Source: Rubrobacter tropicus
Lineage (GTDB): Bacteria > Actinomycetota > Rubrobacteria > Rubrobacterales > Rubrobacteraceae
Reading direction: 5' to 3'
DNA: 64,000 nucleotides
NCBI RefSeq assembly: GCF_011492945.1
Contig: NZ_CP045119.1
Span: 1,550,001 to 1,614,000, forward strand
Positions within the stretch are counted from its first letter, which is position 1. Each line of letters opens with the position of its first letter. This document shows, in pieces, positions 7,304 through 15,969 of this stretch. The position numbers were made by a program, and so were the translations under genes. The notes below the pieces were generated by a model. That model was not told the DNA's origin and ran no database searches. It worked only from the letters and a program-made list of their open reading frames with translations.

Positions 7304-7639
7304 GCGACGGCGGCGGGCCAAGACCGTCTCCTTCGGGCCGGGTCGCCGATAAGCGCCGGGCCCGAACAGGAGGGGGGTAAAAGAGTCGGGGCCCGGCTTC
7401 ACATGGCTACGCGGCGGAGCCCGTAAAGTTTCGCGTCTTATCGGTGAGTAGGTCCGTGTCACTCCCGTAACGAAACCAAGGGCTGCATGAACGGTAAGGA
7501 ACGTCGGCCGTTCGCCGGGTTCCGTGTTCCGCGGGCGGGCCGCGAGGCTACTGGCTTTTCCCGTCTGCAGCGGTTAACATGGCCCTCGAAACATCTGGTG
7601 TAAACGCGCGATGGGCCGCGTATGGTGTGGGGGGCAAGA
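7304..7639. other. Intergenic region, no gene seen
   Basis: GC-rich with no frame that has a ribosome site or family likeness. It presumably carries the promoter of the secreted metalloprotease-like gene. Confidence 0.4.
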
Positions 7640-8383
7640 ATGGGCAAGATTCTGACCGTGGCGGCTCTGGTGTTGGCGCTGTCTTTGGCGGGGTGGTCCT
7701 CGCCGGCGCAGGCCCTCGTGCCATCGACGGACTTCGACGCCGACCTCGAGGAGGACGGCGACGTCCAGATGTGCAACCGTGGGGGATTGGAGAGCGCCTA
7801 CTATTTTCGGGCTATCGTGAACCTGAACGCGGACACCTCGCTACTCCCCGGCGCGGACCCCCGGTTCGTGGACGTGACGGATACGGGAGAGTTCTGCGAG
7901 GCGCTCGTGCAGGGCTTCAATAACGGCGGGATCAGGGCCCCGCTCGCGCAGTGGAGCTACTCTTTGCACCCCGACCGCTTGCAGATCAACATCAACCCGG
8001 ACAAGTACCCGTCGCTGCCCGAGAGCCAGCAACTCGCCACCATGACGCACGAGATGGAGCACGGCGCCGGTCTCGACCACCCGCCCATCGGCCGCTACTG
8101 GTGCCAGAACGCCGTGATCTCGACCCTGGCCGGCTGCCGTTCCATCGACACGCCCCGCCGTATGACCCCGGGACCCCAGGACGCCGCGTCTTTCGACGCA
8201 TATTGGGACCGGATCGGCAACCCCAGCGGCGACGGCCCCTACCCCGTCCGCAACAAGTGCTGGGATGATACCGACGCGGACGGGGACGGGGTGTGCGACC
8301 GCTTCGGACCGCCGGCCAGCGCGCGAGACGGACGCGCCGCGCCCGCGACCCCCGTCCCGACGCCCGGTGTCATAGAAGAGTAA
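7640..8383 (+). CDS. Secreted metzincin-like zinc metalloprotease
   Basis: 247 residues. A signal peptide is clear (Lys, hydrophobic core, then PAQA cleavage near residue 25). Residues 137-147 read HEMEHGAGLDH, an exact HEXXHXXGXXH metzincin zinc site with Glu138 as the catalytic base. A Met downstream near RRMTPG may serve as the Met-turn. Near the C-terminus DTDADGDGVCD resembles a thrombospondin-type-3 calcium repeat. Four or more Cys suggest disulfides. The protein is thus predicted to be exported and active outside the cell, but the substrate is unknown. Outside the active site I recognise no named peptidase family. ATG 7640 is chosen because it begins the signal peptide; ATG 7622 is the alternative. 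Confidence 0.82.
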   Translation: MGKILTVAALVLALSLAGWSSPAQALVPSTDFDADLEEDGDVQMCNRGGLESAYYFRAIVNLNADTSLLPGADPRFVDVTDTGEFCEALVQGFNNGGIRAPLAQWSYSLHPDRLQININPDKYPSLPESQQLATMTHEMEHGAGLDHPPIGRYWCQNAVISTLAGCRSIDTPRRMTPGPQDAASFDAYWDRIGNPSGDGPYPVRNKCWDDTDADGDGVCDRFGPPASARDGRAAPATPVPTPGVIEE

Positions 8384-8458
8384 CCGGCCCCCTCTTCGGG
8401 TCTCCCAGGGAAACTATCGGCGGCTTTCGGTGGTGCGGAGGCGCGTGAAAATACTCTG

Positions 8459-8501
8459 CATGTTGTGGTATTTTGGGTCTTTGGTCCACATCATGTTGTG
8501 G
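8459..8501. promoter_or_regulatory. Direct repeat CATGTTGTGG x2
   Basis: CATGTTGTGG occurs at 8459-8468 and 8492-8501, 33 bp apart (about three helical turns), with CCACA also between them, in the short region before the next gene. It could be a regulator site. Confidence 0.35.
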
Positions 8502-8535
8502 GCCCTGTTTTTGACGCATACACGCATCCGGGGGG

Positions 8536-8982
8536 ATGGTCTTGAGAAGCATGGAACTGGGCGGCATCGGGGTCGAGCGGCGCCGCTACGCGGTGGAGGA
8601 GATACGTTTCGCGCTCGCGCGGCTGTACCGGGGGTTCGTGTCGTGGACTTCGATGTACGGCGAGTTGGACGAGGCCGAGGAGCGGGAGCGCAGGGAGCGG
8701 GTCGACCAGCTCCTCGAGGGGCTTTCGAGGAGCTACCTGCCCCGGTCGATGTGGCTGGCGGACGAGACCCGAGAGAAGATCGAGGACTTCACACAGAAGA
8801 GCCGGGAGCTCCGCGCCCTTCTCTCGGCCGAGGTCGAGGAGAAAGGATACGAACGGGCCCGCAAGGGGATGTCCCGCCGCGTGAGCAAGAAGCTCGGCCC
8901 GGCCAAAAAACAGGTGGACTCGGCGCTCGAAACCGAGCTGTCGGGACCCCGCCCGTCGGGGTGGAGAATCCGCAGGAAGTAG
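8536..8982 (+). CDS. Hypothetical helical protein
   Basis: 148 residues, strongly charged and predicted to be almost entirely helical. It includes GELDEAEERERRERVDQLLE and later a basic patch (RKGMSRRVSKKLGPAKKQ). No family is recognised. The start is uncertain: ATG 8536 directly abuts GGGGGG, while TTG 8542 has better spacing and ATG 8551 has none. It is followed by an intergenic repeat and a convergent oxidase gene. Confidence 0.65.
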   Translation: MVLRSMELGGIGVERRRYAVEEIRFALARLYRGFVSWTSMYGELDEAEERERRERVDQLLEGLSRSYLPRSMWLADETREKIEDFTQKSRELRALLSAEVEEKGYERARKGMSRRVSKKLGPAKKQVDSALETELSGPRPSGWRIRRK

Positions 8983-8991
8983 AGGGCGTCT

Positions 8992-9091
8992 GGCTGTCAG
9001 ATTTTAGCGATCAGCTTTCAGCCAAGGACACAAGGCTGATAGCTGAGGGCGCAGGCCTGCGAAGCAGGCCGAAGCGGGCTGAGAGCTGACC
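8992..9091. repeat. Intergenic repeat between convergent genes (locus 5)
   Basis: Opens with GGCTGTCAG and GCGATCAGCTTTCAGCC, then AGGCTGATAGCTGAG, a hairpin GGCCTGC-GAA-GCAGGCC, and closes with GAAGCGGGCTGAGAGCTGACC. This is the full-length layout of the family: left TCAGC arm, right GCTGA arm, internal variable hairpin. Confidence 0.7.
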
Positions 9092-9098
9092 GCATTAA

Positions 9099-10046
9099 TT
9101 ACGCCTCCGCGGCGAGACGGACGGCTTCTTCCGCGCAGCCCCAGGAGAGGGTGACGCCCGAGCCGCCGTGGCCGTAGTTGTGGATAATGGGAACGCCCGA
9201 GCCGTCTTCGCGCTCCAGCCGGACCTCGGGGCGGCCCGGTCTGAGGCCGACCCTGTGCCCCAGAACTTCGGCGCCCGCGAGGCGGGGTTCGAGGGCCGCG
9301 CAGCGGCGTAGGATCTCCGCCGCCACCGAGGCGTCCGGTTCGGTCTCCCACTCGCCCTCGTCCGCCGTGCCGCCGAGGACGCAGTCTTCGGAGCGGGGGA
9401 CGATGTAGGTGACGCCTTCCGGGTCATCCTCGTCCAGAACAAAGTCTTTCAGGTTAGGGTTGCGGACGCGCAGGATCTGGCCGCGGATCGGTGTGAGGGA
9501 ATCGTCGCCGACGAGGTCCCGGGCGCCGAGGCCGGCGCAGTTGATGAGCACCCGGGCTTCTCCGGCGAGATCGTCCAGGCTGCCGAGGGCGCGCTCCTCG
9601 ATCTCGCCCCCCGTCCTGGCGAATCGGCCCATCAGGTAACGGAGGTAGGCGGGCATCTCGATCACGGGCACCACGAAGGCGTGCCCTTCCAGGTAGCCGG
9701 GTGGCAACTCGCCCTCTTCGCAGCGCCGGACGCCGGGGACCGCCGCGGCCCACCACGGCTCCCCGACCGGCTCTCGCCGGAGTTCCACGCCGCCGCGCAT
9801 CCGGACGCCCGTGCCCGGCGCCGCGGCCAGGCCCTCGAAGACCTCGAAGGTTCTGGCGCCCCAGCGCAGGACGGCTGCCTCGGGGTAGGCCCTGTACGGG
9901 TACCAGATCGCCGCCGCCACGGCCGAGGTCGTGTTCTCGGGAAGCTCCGCGGTTACGATGCGGGCGTCCACGCCGGCTTCGCGCAGGCGGATCGCCGTGG
10001 AGAGCCCTATTACCCCGCAGCCGATCACGACGGCCTCAGCCAACAT
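9099..10046 (-). CDS. dao: D-amino-acid oxidase (FAD)
   Basis: 315 residues from ATG 10046, behind AAGAAGGGAGG. The N-terminal VVIGCGVIGLSTAIRLREAG is the Rossmann GXGXXG for FAD. TSAVAAAIWYPYRAYP follows the DAAO pattern, and the C-terminal GVPIIHNYGHGGSGVTLSWG is the hallmark DAAO signature that contacts flavin and substrate carboxylate. The enzyme oxidises D-amino acids to the imino acid, giving H2O2 and then the keto acid and ammonia. A thermostable member has been described from Rubrobacter xylanophilus (established knowledge). It may recycle D-amino acids from peptidoglycan. It is divergent from the ThDP enzyme, with a 92-bp shared upstream region. Confidence 0.93.
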   Translation of the reverse strand: MLAEAVVIGCGVIGLSTAIRLREAGVDARIVTAELPENTTSAVAAAIWYPYRAYPEAAVLRWGARTFEVFEGLAAAPGTGVRMRGGVELRREPVGEPWWAAAVPGVRRCEEGELPPGYLEGHAFVVPVIEMPAYLRYLMGRFARTGGEIEERALGSLDDLAGEARVLINCAGLGARDLVGDDSLTPIRGQILRVRNPNLKDFVLDEDDPEGVTYIVPRSEDCVLGGTADEGEWETEPDASVAAEILRRCAALEPRLAGAEVLGHRVGLRPGRPEVRLEREDGSGVPIIHNYGHGGSGVTLSWGCAEEAVRLAAEA

Positions 10047-10138
10047 CCTCCCTTCTTGGTCCCGTACACACTCTAACTTCTCTGCCGGGTTGGCGTGTAG
10101 GATGTGCGGTGGCGGGTTCGTAGATTTCGGGAGGTCGA

Positions 10139-11775
10139 ATGGGCGCGAAGGCCAGGGCGGGACACGTTGCGGTCGAGACGCTGGCCCGGGCTGGGGTCCG
10201 GCGCTTCTACACGGTGCCGGGCGAGAGCTTTTTGGAGGTTCTTGACGCCGCCGAACGCCACCCACAGACAAAACTGATCTCGACCCGCCACGAGTCGGGC
10301 GCCTCGTTCATGGCCGAGGCTGACGCCAAGCTGACGGGCGTGCCGGCGGTGGCGATGGCGACGCGGGGGGTGGGGGCCTCCAACCTCGCCATCGGCGTCC
10401 ACACCGCGATGCAGGACTCAACCCCCATGGTCGTCCTACTCGGGCAGGTCGAGACGGATTTCCTGGACCGGGAAGCTTTTCAGGAGGTGGACCTTCCTGC
10501 CTTCTACGCCCCGATCACCAAATGGTCGACCACCGTCCACCGCGCCGACCGGCTCCCCGAACTCGTCGCCCGCGGCCTGCGCATCGCCACCTCGGGCCGC
10601 CCCGGCCCGTCATGCTCGCCCTCCCCGCCGACGTCCTCGCCGAGGAAGTGGCGGATGAGGTGCCGCGGCTCTCCGAGGGCACGCCCGCTCTGCCCGGACC
10701 CGAGGACGTCGAGCACGTCGTGCGCAGGCTCGTGGGCGCGAGGCGGCCCGTCGTGATCGCGGGCGGCGGGGCGAAGCGGTCACGCGAGGCCCTGGTCCGG
10801 TTCGCCGAAGCTTTCGGCGCGGGCGTCTACGCCGCCTTCCGGCGCCAGGACGTCTTCCCGAACGACCACCCCCTCTACCTCGGACACCTCACCCTCGCGA
10901 CCTCGGCGGAGACGCTGAAGAGCCTGGAGGAGGCGGACCTCGTGGTGGTGGTCGGTTGCCGTTTGAGCGAGGTGACGACGCAGACCTATGCGCTGCCGCG
11001 CCACGACCAGGCCGTGATCCAGGTAGACGCGGACCCCGGCGAGGTCGGCGCGACGGTCCCGGTCGAACGCGGCGTCGTCTCGGAGGCCGGCGCCGCGCTC
11101 GAAGCCTTCACCAGGCATGCCCCCAAAGCGGTCGTGAGGGACTGGACCGCCGCCCACAGGGCATACCTGGACTTCAGCGAGGTACCGGAGAGCCGCTCCG
11201 AGAACGGGGTGGACCCGGCAGAGGTCGTCGGCGCGCTTCGAAACGTGCTCCCGTCCGACGCGGTCCTGGCCAACGACGCCGGAAACTTCTCGGTCTTCCT
11301 TCACCGCTACTGGCGGCACGACCACCCGCTGACGCAGCTGGCGGCCACGAACGGCGCGATGGGGTACGGCGTGCCGGCCGCCGTCGGGGCGAAGCTCGCG
11401 GCGCCCGAGAGGTCCGTCGTGGCGCTCTGCGGGGACGGGGGCTTCCTGATGAGCGGTCAGGAGATAGAGACGGCCGTCCGGTACGGCGCGGATATTACGG
11501 TCGTCGTCTTCCGAAACGGGATGCACGGCACCATAGCAATGCACCAGGCCCGCGACGTCGGCCGGACCGCGGGCTCGGATATCGGCGCCGTCGACCTCGC
11601 CGGTTTCGCCCGCAGCCTCGGCGCCGAGGGCTACGGCGTAACGGCCCCCGGGGACCTGGAGCCCGCCCTAAGGGAGGCCGTGGCCCACGAAGGCGTCTCG
11701 CTCGTGGACGTCGTCACGGACCCCGACCTCATCACCCCGACCTCCCGCCTCTCGGAGTTGACGAGATCCGGCTGA
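10139..11775 (+). pseudogene. ThDP-dependent enzyme (acetolactate synthase-like), single-base frameshift
   Basis: Two frames together give one about 545-residue ThDP enzyme. ATG 10139 follows GGGAGG. The first frame contains the PYR domain with Glu (RHESGASFMAEA) and runs to about 10608. There the product should continue GRPGPVMLALPADV, but one base is missing in CCCGGCCCGTCATG and the reading moves to the next frame, which is then open to 11775. The second part has the central domain (RRPVVIAGGGAKRS) and the ThDP/Mg2+ motif GDGGFLMSGQ with VVVFRNG. The family is acetolactate synthase-like, but the substrate (pyruvate, benzoylformate, sulfopyruvate or other) cannot be told. Since everything else is intact, a sequencing indel is as likely as true decay. 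Confidence 0.87.
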
Positions 11776-11863
11776 CCGCGGATAGCTATCAGCTTTCAGC
11801 AAAACCGAAAAGCTGAAGGCTGAAAGCGGAGGCGGAGCCGGAGCGGGCTGATGGCTGATAGCT
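11771..11863. repeat. Intergenic repeat between convergent genes (locus 6)
   Basis: GATAGCTATCAGCTTTCAGC is followed by AAGCTGAAGGCTGAAAGCGG, a variable hairpin (GGCGGAGCC) and GAGCGGGCTGATGGCTGATAG, lying between two stop codons. Confidence 0.7.
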
Positions 11864-12349
11864 CTAGACCTTCCCCTCGTTCTCCGCGTCGGGGTGGACG
11901 GAGATGGAGGCGTCCACCGACCCGGAGTTTGCGGCGGCGTGGCGGATCATGCCCTTCAAAATCCGCCGCGGACCGTCGCCGCTGACCTCCCCGTAGAGCT
12001 TCCGCAGGCGCTCCTGCTCCTCGCCGAGACCCCGCGAGAGCGAGCTCAGGCCGGCCATCGACGCCCCCTCTAATCCGCGCTCGAACTCTTCCTCGCTCGA
12101 GGACATGGCCCATTCCAACGAGAGGGAAGCCGGACCCGCCACGGGCCTCGAACCCGAAGCCAACTCCTCGGCCTCTACCCCGAGCGCCCGCGCCAGCTTG
12201 CGCACCGTGCCGAAGTGGGGGCGCGCTATGCGCCCGCTCTCGATGCCCGAGATCGTCGTCGGGCTCAACCCGGCCTCCCGCGCCAGCCGCGCCTGCGTCC
12301 ACATCCGCCGCCCCCGGATCGAAGCCACCCTCTCGCCCAAATCGTCCAC
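11864..12349 (-). CDS. XRE-family transcriptional regulator
   Basis: 161 residues from GTG 12349. Residues 5-65 form a helix-turn-helix of the XRE/Cro type (LAREAGLSPTTISGIESGRI, then TVRKLARALGVEAEEL). The C-terminal 90 residues are helical, of unknown fold, and may bind a ligand or mediate dimerisation. It is transcribed divergently from the small heat-shock gene. Its own promoter probably uses an extended -10 (TGCTAGAAT on the minus strand, at 12380-12388). The paired ATCTGTAAAAA repeats in between are good candidates for its operator, making Hsp20 control by this regulator plausible but unproven. Confidence 0.87.
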   Translation of the reverse strand: MDDLGERVASIRGRRMWTQARLAREAGLSPTTISGIESGRIARPHFGTVRKLARALGVEAEELASGSRPVAGPASLSLEWAMSSSEEEFERGLEGASMAGLSSLSRGLGEEQERLRKLYGEVSGDGPRRILKGMIRHAAANSGSVDASISVHPDAENEGKV

Positions 12350-12389
12350 TCGTCCGCCTCTCTGCCCGCCGTCCCAGATATTCTAGCAC

Positions 12390-12413
12390 AATCTGTAAAA
12401 AATCTGTAAAAAA
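12390..12413. promoter_or_regulatory. Tandem ATCTGTAAAAA repeat, candidate operator
   Basis: ATCTGTAAAAA occurs twice in direct succession in the 146-bp divergent region, just upstream of the -35 of the Hsp20 promoter and upstream of the regulator's -10. It is the only A-rich patch here. No CIRCE or HAIR heat-shock operator was seen. Confidence 0.5.
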
Positions 12414-12417
12414 ACTG

Positions 12418-12444
12418 TTGACAAAGTGTACGAAGGTGTATAAT
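12418..12444 (+). promoter_or_regulatory. Hsp20 promoter
   Basis: Perfect TTGACA (12418-12423) and TATAAT (12439-12444) hexamers are separated by only 15 bp. The short spacer would lower basal activity and suggests regulation by an activator or by torsion. The start codon is about 50 bp downstream. Confidence 0.75.
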
Positions 12445-12495
12445 GGGGCCGTAAGCAGGTTGGCCGGAGGCCACGAAGAAGAGGAGGTAGTGAAG

Positions 12496-12978
12496 ATGGC
12501 TATCAGTCCTTTCAGGGGTCGCGGGTTCTACGACATGCACAGCGAGATGAACCGCATGCTCGAGGAGATGTTCGGTGGATTCTCGCGGGGCGGTCGCCAG
12601 CAGGGTGAGCAGCCCATGCAGTGGGCGCCGGCGCTCGACGTGTTGCACGAGGACGGGGACGTGATCGTGCGGGCCGAGTTGCCGGGTGTGAGGCAGGAGG
12701 ACGTGGACATCACGTTCCACAACGGCCTGTTGACCATCAGCGGGGAGCGCAAGGCCGAAGAAGAGAAGCAGGGCGCGGGTTACTACGTGCGCGAGCGGCG
12801 TTACGGGACGTTCAGGCGGAGCATGTCGTTGCCGCAGGGAACCGACGAGAGCAGCATCAGCGCCCGCTTCCGGGACGGCGTGCTCGAGGTCAGGGTCGCG
12901 GGGGCCGCTTCCGTGCAGGAGCCCAGGCGCATCCAGATCGAGGGCGCGGGCCCCGAGGAAAACGGCTCCGAAGCCTAG
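12496..12978 (+). CDS. hsp20: Small heat-shock protein, Hsp20/alpha-crystallin
   Basis: 160 residues. ATG 12496 is preceded by GAGGAGG. The N-terminal arm contains a MLEEMFGGF helix. The alpha-crystallin domain spans about 45-140 and is typical: ALDVLHEDGDVIVRAELPGV, then DVDITFHNGLLTISGER, YGTFRRSMSLP, and the conserved closing strand ARFRDGVLEVRV. It prevents aggregation of unfolding proteins as an ATP-independent holdase. It is driven by a consensus-like promoter and divergent from an XRE regulator. Confidence 0.95.
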   Translation: MAISPFRGRGFYDMHSEMNRMLEEMFGGFSRGGRQQGEQPMQWAPALDVLHEDGDVIVRAELPGVRQEDVDITFHNGLLTISGERKAEEEKQGAGYYVRERRYGTFRRSMSLPQGTDESSISARFRDGVLEVRVAGAASVQEPRRIQIEGAGPEENGSEA

Positions 12979-13063
12979 CGCTTCGGCGTCGCAGATAGGG
13001 GAGGGGCCGGGAACTCCCGGCCCCTCTTCGTTTTGGCCAGGCATTGGCCTTGCGCCGTTGCGC

Positions 13064-13069
13064 TAGACT
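13064..13069 (+). promoter_or_regulatory. Leaderless -10 (TAGACT)
   Basis: TAGACT ends 7 nt before the GTG start at 13077, so transcription should begin at or next to the start codon. Confidence 0.6.
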
Positions 13070-13076
13070 GGCCTTC

Positions 13077-13274
13077 GTGGGCAACGAGTGTCGGCTGGAA
13101 GAGGAGCGGGCCAGGATCGAGGCCGAGTACCGGCGGGTCCTGAGGAGTTCCGTGGAGTTCGAGAAGAGGATCCGTGACCGCTGGCGGCAGAAGAGCCGCG
13201 AGAAGAACCGTCGCATCTCCGAGCTCGAACGGCAGGTCGCCGACCTGAAACGACGGCTGGATGAGCAGGGGTAG
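13077..13274 (+). CDS. Short coiled-coil protein
   Basis: 65 residues, wholly helical with heptad character (EEERARIEAEYRRVLRSS, then ISELERQVADLKRRLDE). GTG 13077 is chosen because a TAGACT -10 sits 7 nt upstream, giving a leaderless mRNA; a TTG at 13044 lies upstream of that -10. Function unknown. The stop codon is inside the following hairpin. Confidence 0.65.
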   Translation: MGNECRLEEERARIEAEYRRVLRSSVEFEKRIRDRWRQKSREKNRRISELERQVADLKRRLDEQG

Positions 13275-13297
13275 GGGCGTTTTCGCCCCTACCCCTG
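13266..13297. terminator. Perfect 14-bp hairpin, bidirectional terminator
   Basis: CAGGGGTAGGGGCG, loop TTTT, CGCCCCTACCCCTG. It lies between converging genes and includes the stop codon of the coiled-coil gene. It lacks a T-tract, as is usual for high-GC actinobacterial terminators. Confidence 0.75.
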
Positions 13298-13321
13298 TAT
13301 ACGCGTAACCTGGGGCCTTTC

Positions 13322-13624
13322 CTAATTGTCCGTGTTCTCTCCGGGGCCGGGGTTGTGGGACATGTCGGGGGCGCCCGTGAGGTCTCCGGGGGAGCCTGAG
13401 GGGGTCTCGGGTTCCCGGACGTGCAGGAGCGCCGAGTCGAGGGCCTCCTCGTCGGTTGGGTGGGGGAGGTCCAGCCTGGACGCGAGGATCCTGTCCAGCT
13501 CGTCCTCTGGGAGCGCCTGGACCTCCTTCTCGGCGCGTGAGAGGTCTTCGAGGCCCATGCTGGCTTCGAGGTCGTTGATCATCAGCGCAACGAGCTTACG
13601 CTCTTTCGTCTGGCGGTCGGCCAT
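13322..13624 (-). CDS. Hypothetical protein
   Basis: 100 residues from ATG 13624, with AGGAG at a spacing of about 6. The N-terminal half is helical (KLVALMINDLEASMGLEDLS, then LPEDELDRILASRL); the C-terminus is disordered and Pro/Gly-rich. No family recognised. It is followed by the OatA-like gene on the opposite side of the hairpin. Confidence 0.6.
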   Translation of the reverse strand: MADRQTKERKLVALMINDLEASMGLEDLSRAEKEVQALPEDELDRILASRLDLPHPTDEEALDSALLHVREPETPSGSPGDLTGAPDMSHNPGPGENTDN

Positions 13625-13731
13625 CTTTTTCTCCTCTTTGGGTGGGTCGTTTCGGGATCGGTCTACCACCGGGCCGGGGTATCGGCTGGCGTTCGGTTCA
13701 CTGCGGGGTTGGGATACAACCGGACCCCGCG

Positions 13732-15873
13732 TCAGCCTTCCTCTATTTGGGCCGAGATCATGTCTGCGTAGAGGCGCTGGCCCGGGGGCTGGAGGTGGAC
13801 GCCGTCCGTGACGAAGAGGTTGGGCTGGCCCGCGCTGGCCGAGTACCAGTCGACGAGTTCCGCCTTCGGGTACTCCTGGACGCCCTCGTAGATCACGGCG
13901 TTGTTCGGAGCCTCCCAGGCCCGCGGCACCCGCACGTTGACGAAGATCACGCGGTCCACGTCGGAGAGGACGTTCATCATCTCGTCGAACTGGCCGGCCG
14001 TGAAGGTGCCGTTGTTGCCGAGGTGGACGATCACGGTCTCCCCGAGCTGCCCCGCCGACCGCCGCGAACGAAGTATGTCGGTGGCATAAGAGACCTGCAT
14101 CCCGACCTGGGCGTCGATGACCGAGAGCTCTGCGACTTCTTTCTGCAAGGTGGCGGCGGAGCCGAGCATCACGGAGTCCCCGATGGCGCTGACGGGCCCG
14201 GTCGAAGCGGGCGCCGCGGCGTTTTGCTTCTTCGGGTCTTTCTTGGAAGCGTTTTTGTCGGACGCTTTTGTCTTGTTGGCGTCACCTTTTGCCCGATCTT
14301 TATCGGCCGCCGCTTTGTCTTTGTCGCTCTTTGCTTTGTCCGGCGAAGGCTTTTCGTCCTTCTTGGAGAGGGGTTCGGAGGCGACCTCTTCCTCCTCTTT
14401 GTTCCCGTTCTCGTTGGTGTCTTTTTGGGATGGCTGATCTGTGGTCTCTTCGACCGTGTGGATCTCCTGCGCGGCGAGGTAGGCCGGCGGCGCCGGTGCC
14501 TTGGCCTGCGCGACGGCGACGCCGAGCACGACGCAGAGCGCGATGACCGGCGTGACCGCGGCGGCCCAGCGGAACCCGAGCGCGCGGCGGCGAGGGCCCC
14601 TCGCCTGCCGGAGCCGCTTCCAGGCGCGGCCGAGGGCGCCTGACCGGATGGGCTCTTCGACGTAGCGGAAGGAGAGGTGGGCCAGCAGAACGGTGACGGC
14701 CAGGCGCAGGGCGAGCAGCTTCGGACCTTCCAGGGGTACGTCGAGACCGGGGCGGGTGACCATGAAGACGGGCCAGTGCCAGAGGTAGATGCCGTATGAG
14801 CGCTCCCCGATCCAGCGCAGGGGGCGCCACCCGAGCAACAACCGTCCCACGTGCGAGTGCGGGTGGGCGAGCGCCGCTATAAGGGCCGCCGTTGTCAGGG
14901 AGACCGCCAGGAAACCGCCCTTGTAGAGCGCCGGCTGGAACTCGTCGAGGCGCAGGCAGAAAAGCACGAGCCCGCCGAGGGCCGCGAGGCCGACGAGGTC
15001 GAGCAGGGCCGGCAGGGTCCAGCCCCATTTGCGCCGGAGACGTCCCCTGGCCCCTGACCCCCGGAGCCTCGCGAGACGGGCGCAGCCCTCCCTGTAGGCC
15101 CGCTCCCCGGGGCGCCAGGCAAAGGCGAGCGCGGCGCCGATGAGGAGGCCGGCGGCACGGGTGTCCGTGCCGTAATAGATGCGGGACGGGTCCACCTCTG
15201 GGACGTACAGGAAGGCCATCAAGAGCGCGGAGAGGCCGGCGATCACGAGGGAAACGAACGCCAGGCGGCGCAGGCGCCAGCGGCGGGCGCCGAGGCTCAC
15301 GCCCAGGGCGACCACGGGGGGCCAGAGCAGGTAGAACTGCTCCTCGACGGCGAGCGACCAGAGGTGGCGCAGGAGCGAGGGGCGGCCCATGGCTTCGAAG
15401 TACGATTCGTTGCCGAAGATCAAATACCAGTTGGTGAAGTAGCCGAAGGCCGAGAGCGCGTCGCCCCTGAGGCCCGCAACCTCCCCGGGAAGGAAGATCA
15501 CGGCGTAGGCGAGCGTCGCGACGACCACCAGGTAGAGCGCCGGCAACAGCCTCCTAGCTCGTCTGATCCAGAACGTCTTCAAGTCTATGCGGCCCCGCTG
15601 GCGCCACTCGGTGACGAGGAGGGCCGTGATCAGGTACCCGCTTATTACGAAGAAGATCTCGACGCCGAGGAACCCGCCGGGCAGCCACTCGAGCCCCGCG
15701 TGGTAGAGCAGCACTGCCACGACCGCAAGCGCCCTCAACCCGTCGAGACCCGGCATGAAAGGCAGCCTTATACCGCGGGCTTTGGGGTCGGACGGGCCGA
15801 CGATCTTGACGACGTGCGTTATCTCTGGTCCGGCACCAGGCGTTGCGTCGCCCGGCGGCCGAGACCGCAACAT
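13732..15873 (-). CDS. Acyltransferase-3 / SGNH fusion, OatA-like O-acetyltransferase
   Basis: 713 residues. The N-terminal acyltransferase-3 domain (about 38-400) has the opening MPGLDGLRALAVVAVLLYH with the family's catalytic-region His, the FFVISGYLIT motif and about ten membrane segments. A Lys/Asp/Ser-rich linker (about 480-550) leads to an extracytoplasmic SGNH hydrolase domain: AIGDSVMLGS (Ser nucleophile), HLGNNG (Asn) and DGVHLQPPG (Asp/His pair). In OatA, the membrane part passes acetyl groups outward and the SGNH domain attaches them to peptidoglycan, giving lysozyme resistance; other family members modify polysaccharides, so the target is inferred. Confidence 0.9.
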   Translation of the reverse strand: MLRSRPPGDATPGAGPEITHVVKIVGPSDPKARGIRLPFMPGLDGLRALAVVAVLLYHAGLEWLPGGFLGVEIFFVISGYLITALLVTEWRQRGRIDLKTFWIRRARRLLPALYLVVVATLAYAVIFLPGEVAGLRGDALSAFGYFTNWYLIFGNESYFEAMGRPSLLRHLWSLAVEEQFYLLWPPVVALGVSLGARRWRLRRLAFVSLVIAGLSALLMAFLYVPEVDPSRIYYGTDTRAAGLLIGAALAFAWRPGERAYREGCARLARLRGSGARGRLRRKWGWTLPALLDLVGLAALGGLVLFCLRLDEFQPALYKGGFLAVSLTTAALIAALAHPHSHVGRLLLGWRPLRWIGERSYGIYLWHWPVFMVTRPGLDVPLEGPKLLALRLAVTVLLAHLSFRYVEEPIRSGALGRAWKRLRQARGPRRRALGFRWAAAVTPVIALCVVLGVAVAQAKAPAPPAYLAAQEIHTVEETTDQPSQKDTNENGNKEEEEVASEPLSKKDEKPSPDKAKSDKDKAAADKDRAKGDANKTKASDKNASKKDPKKQNAAAPASTGPVSAIGDSVMLGSAATLQKEVAELSVIDAQVGMQVSYATDILRSRRSAGQLGETVIVHLGNNGTFTAGQFDEMMNVLSDVDRVIFVNVRVPRAWEAPNNAVIYEGVQEYPKAELVDWYSASAGQPNLFVTDGVHLQPPGQRLYADMISAQIEEG

Positions 15874-15969
15874 GTTGCGCGTTTTGCTCCCCCCTTAATC
15901 TCTAAGGAAGGCGAATGATAGCAGCTATGATGGGGACCATCACGCCTTTTTCGGGGGCTTTTTGAACTT

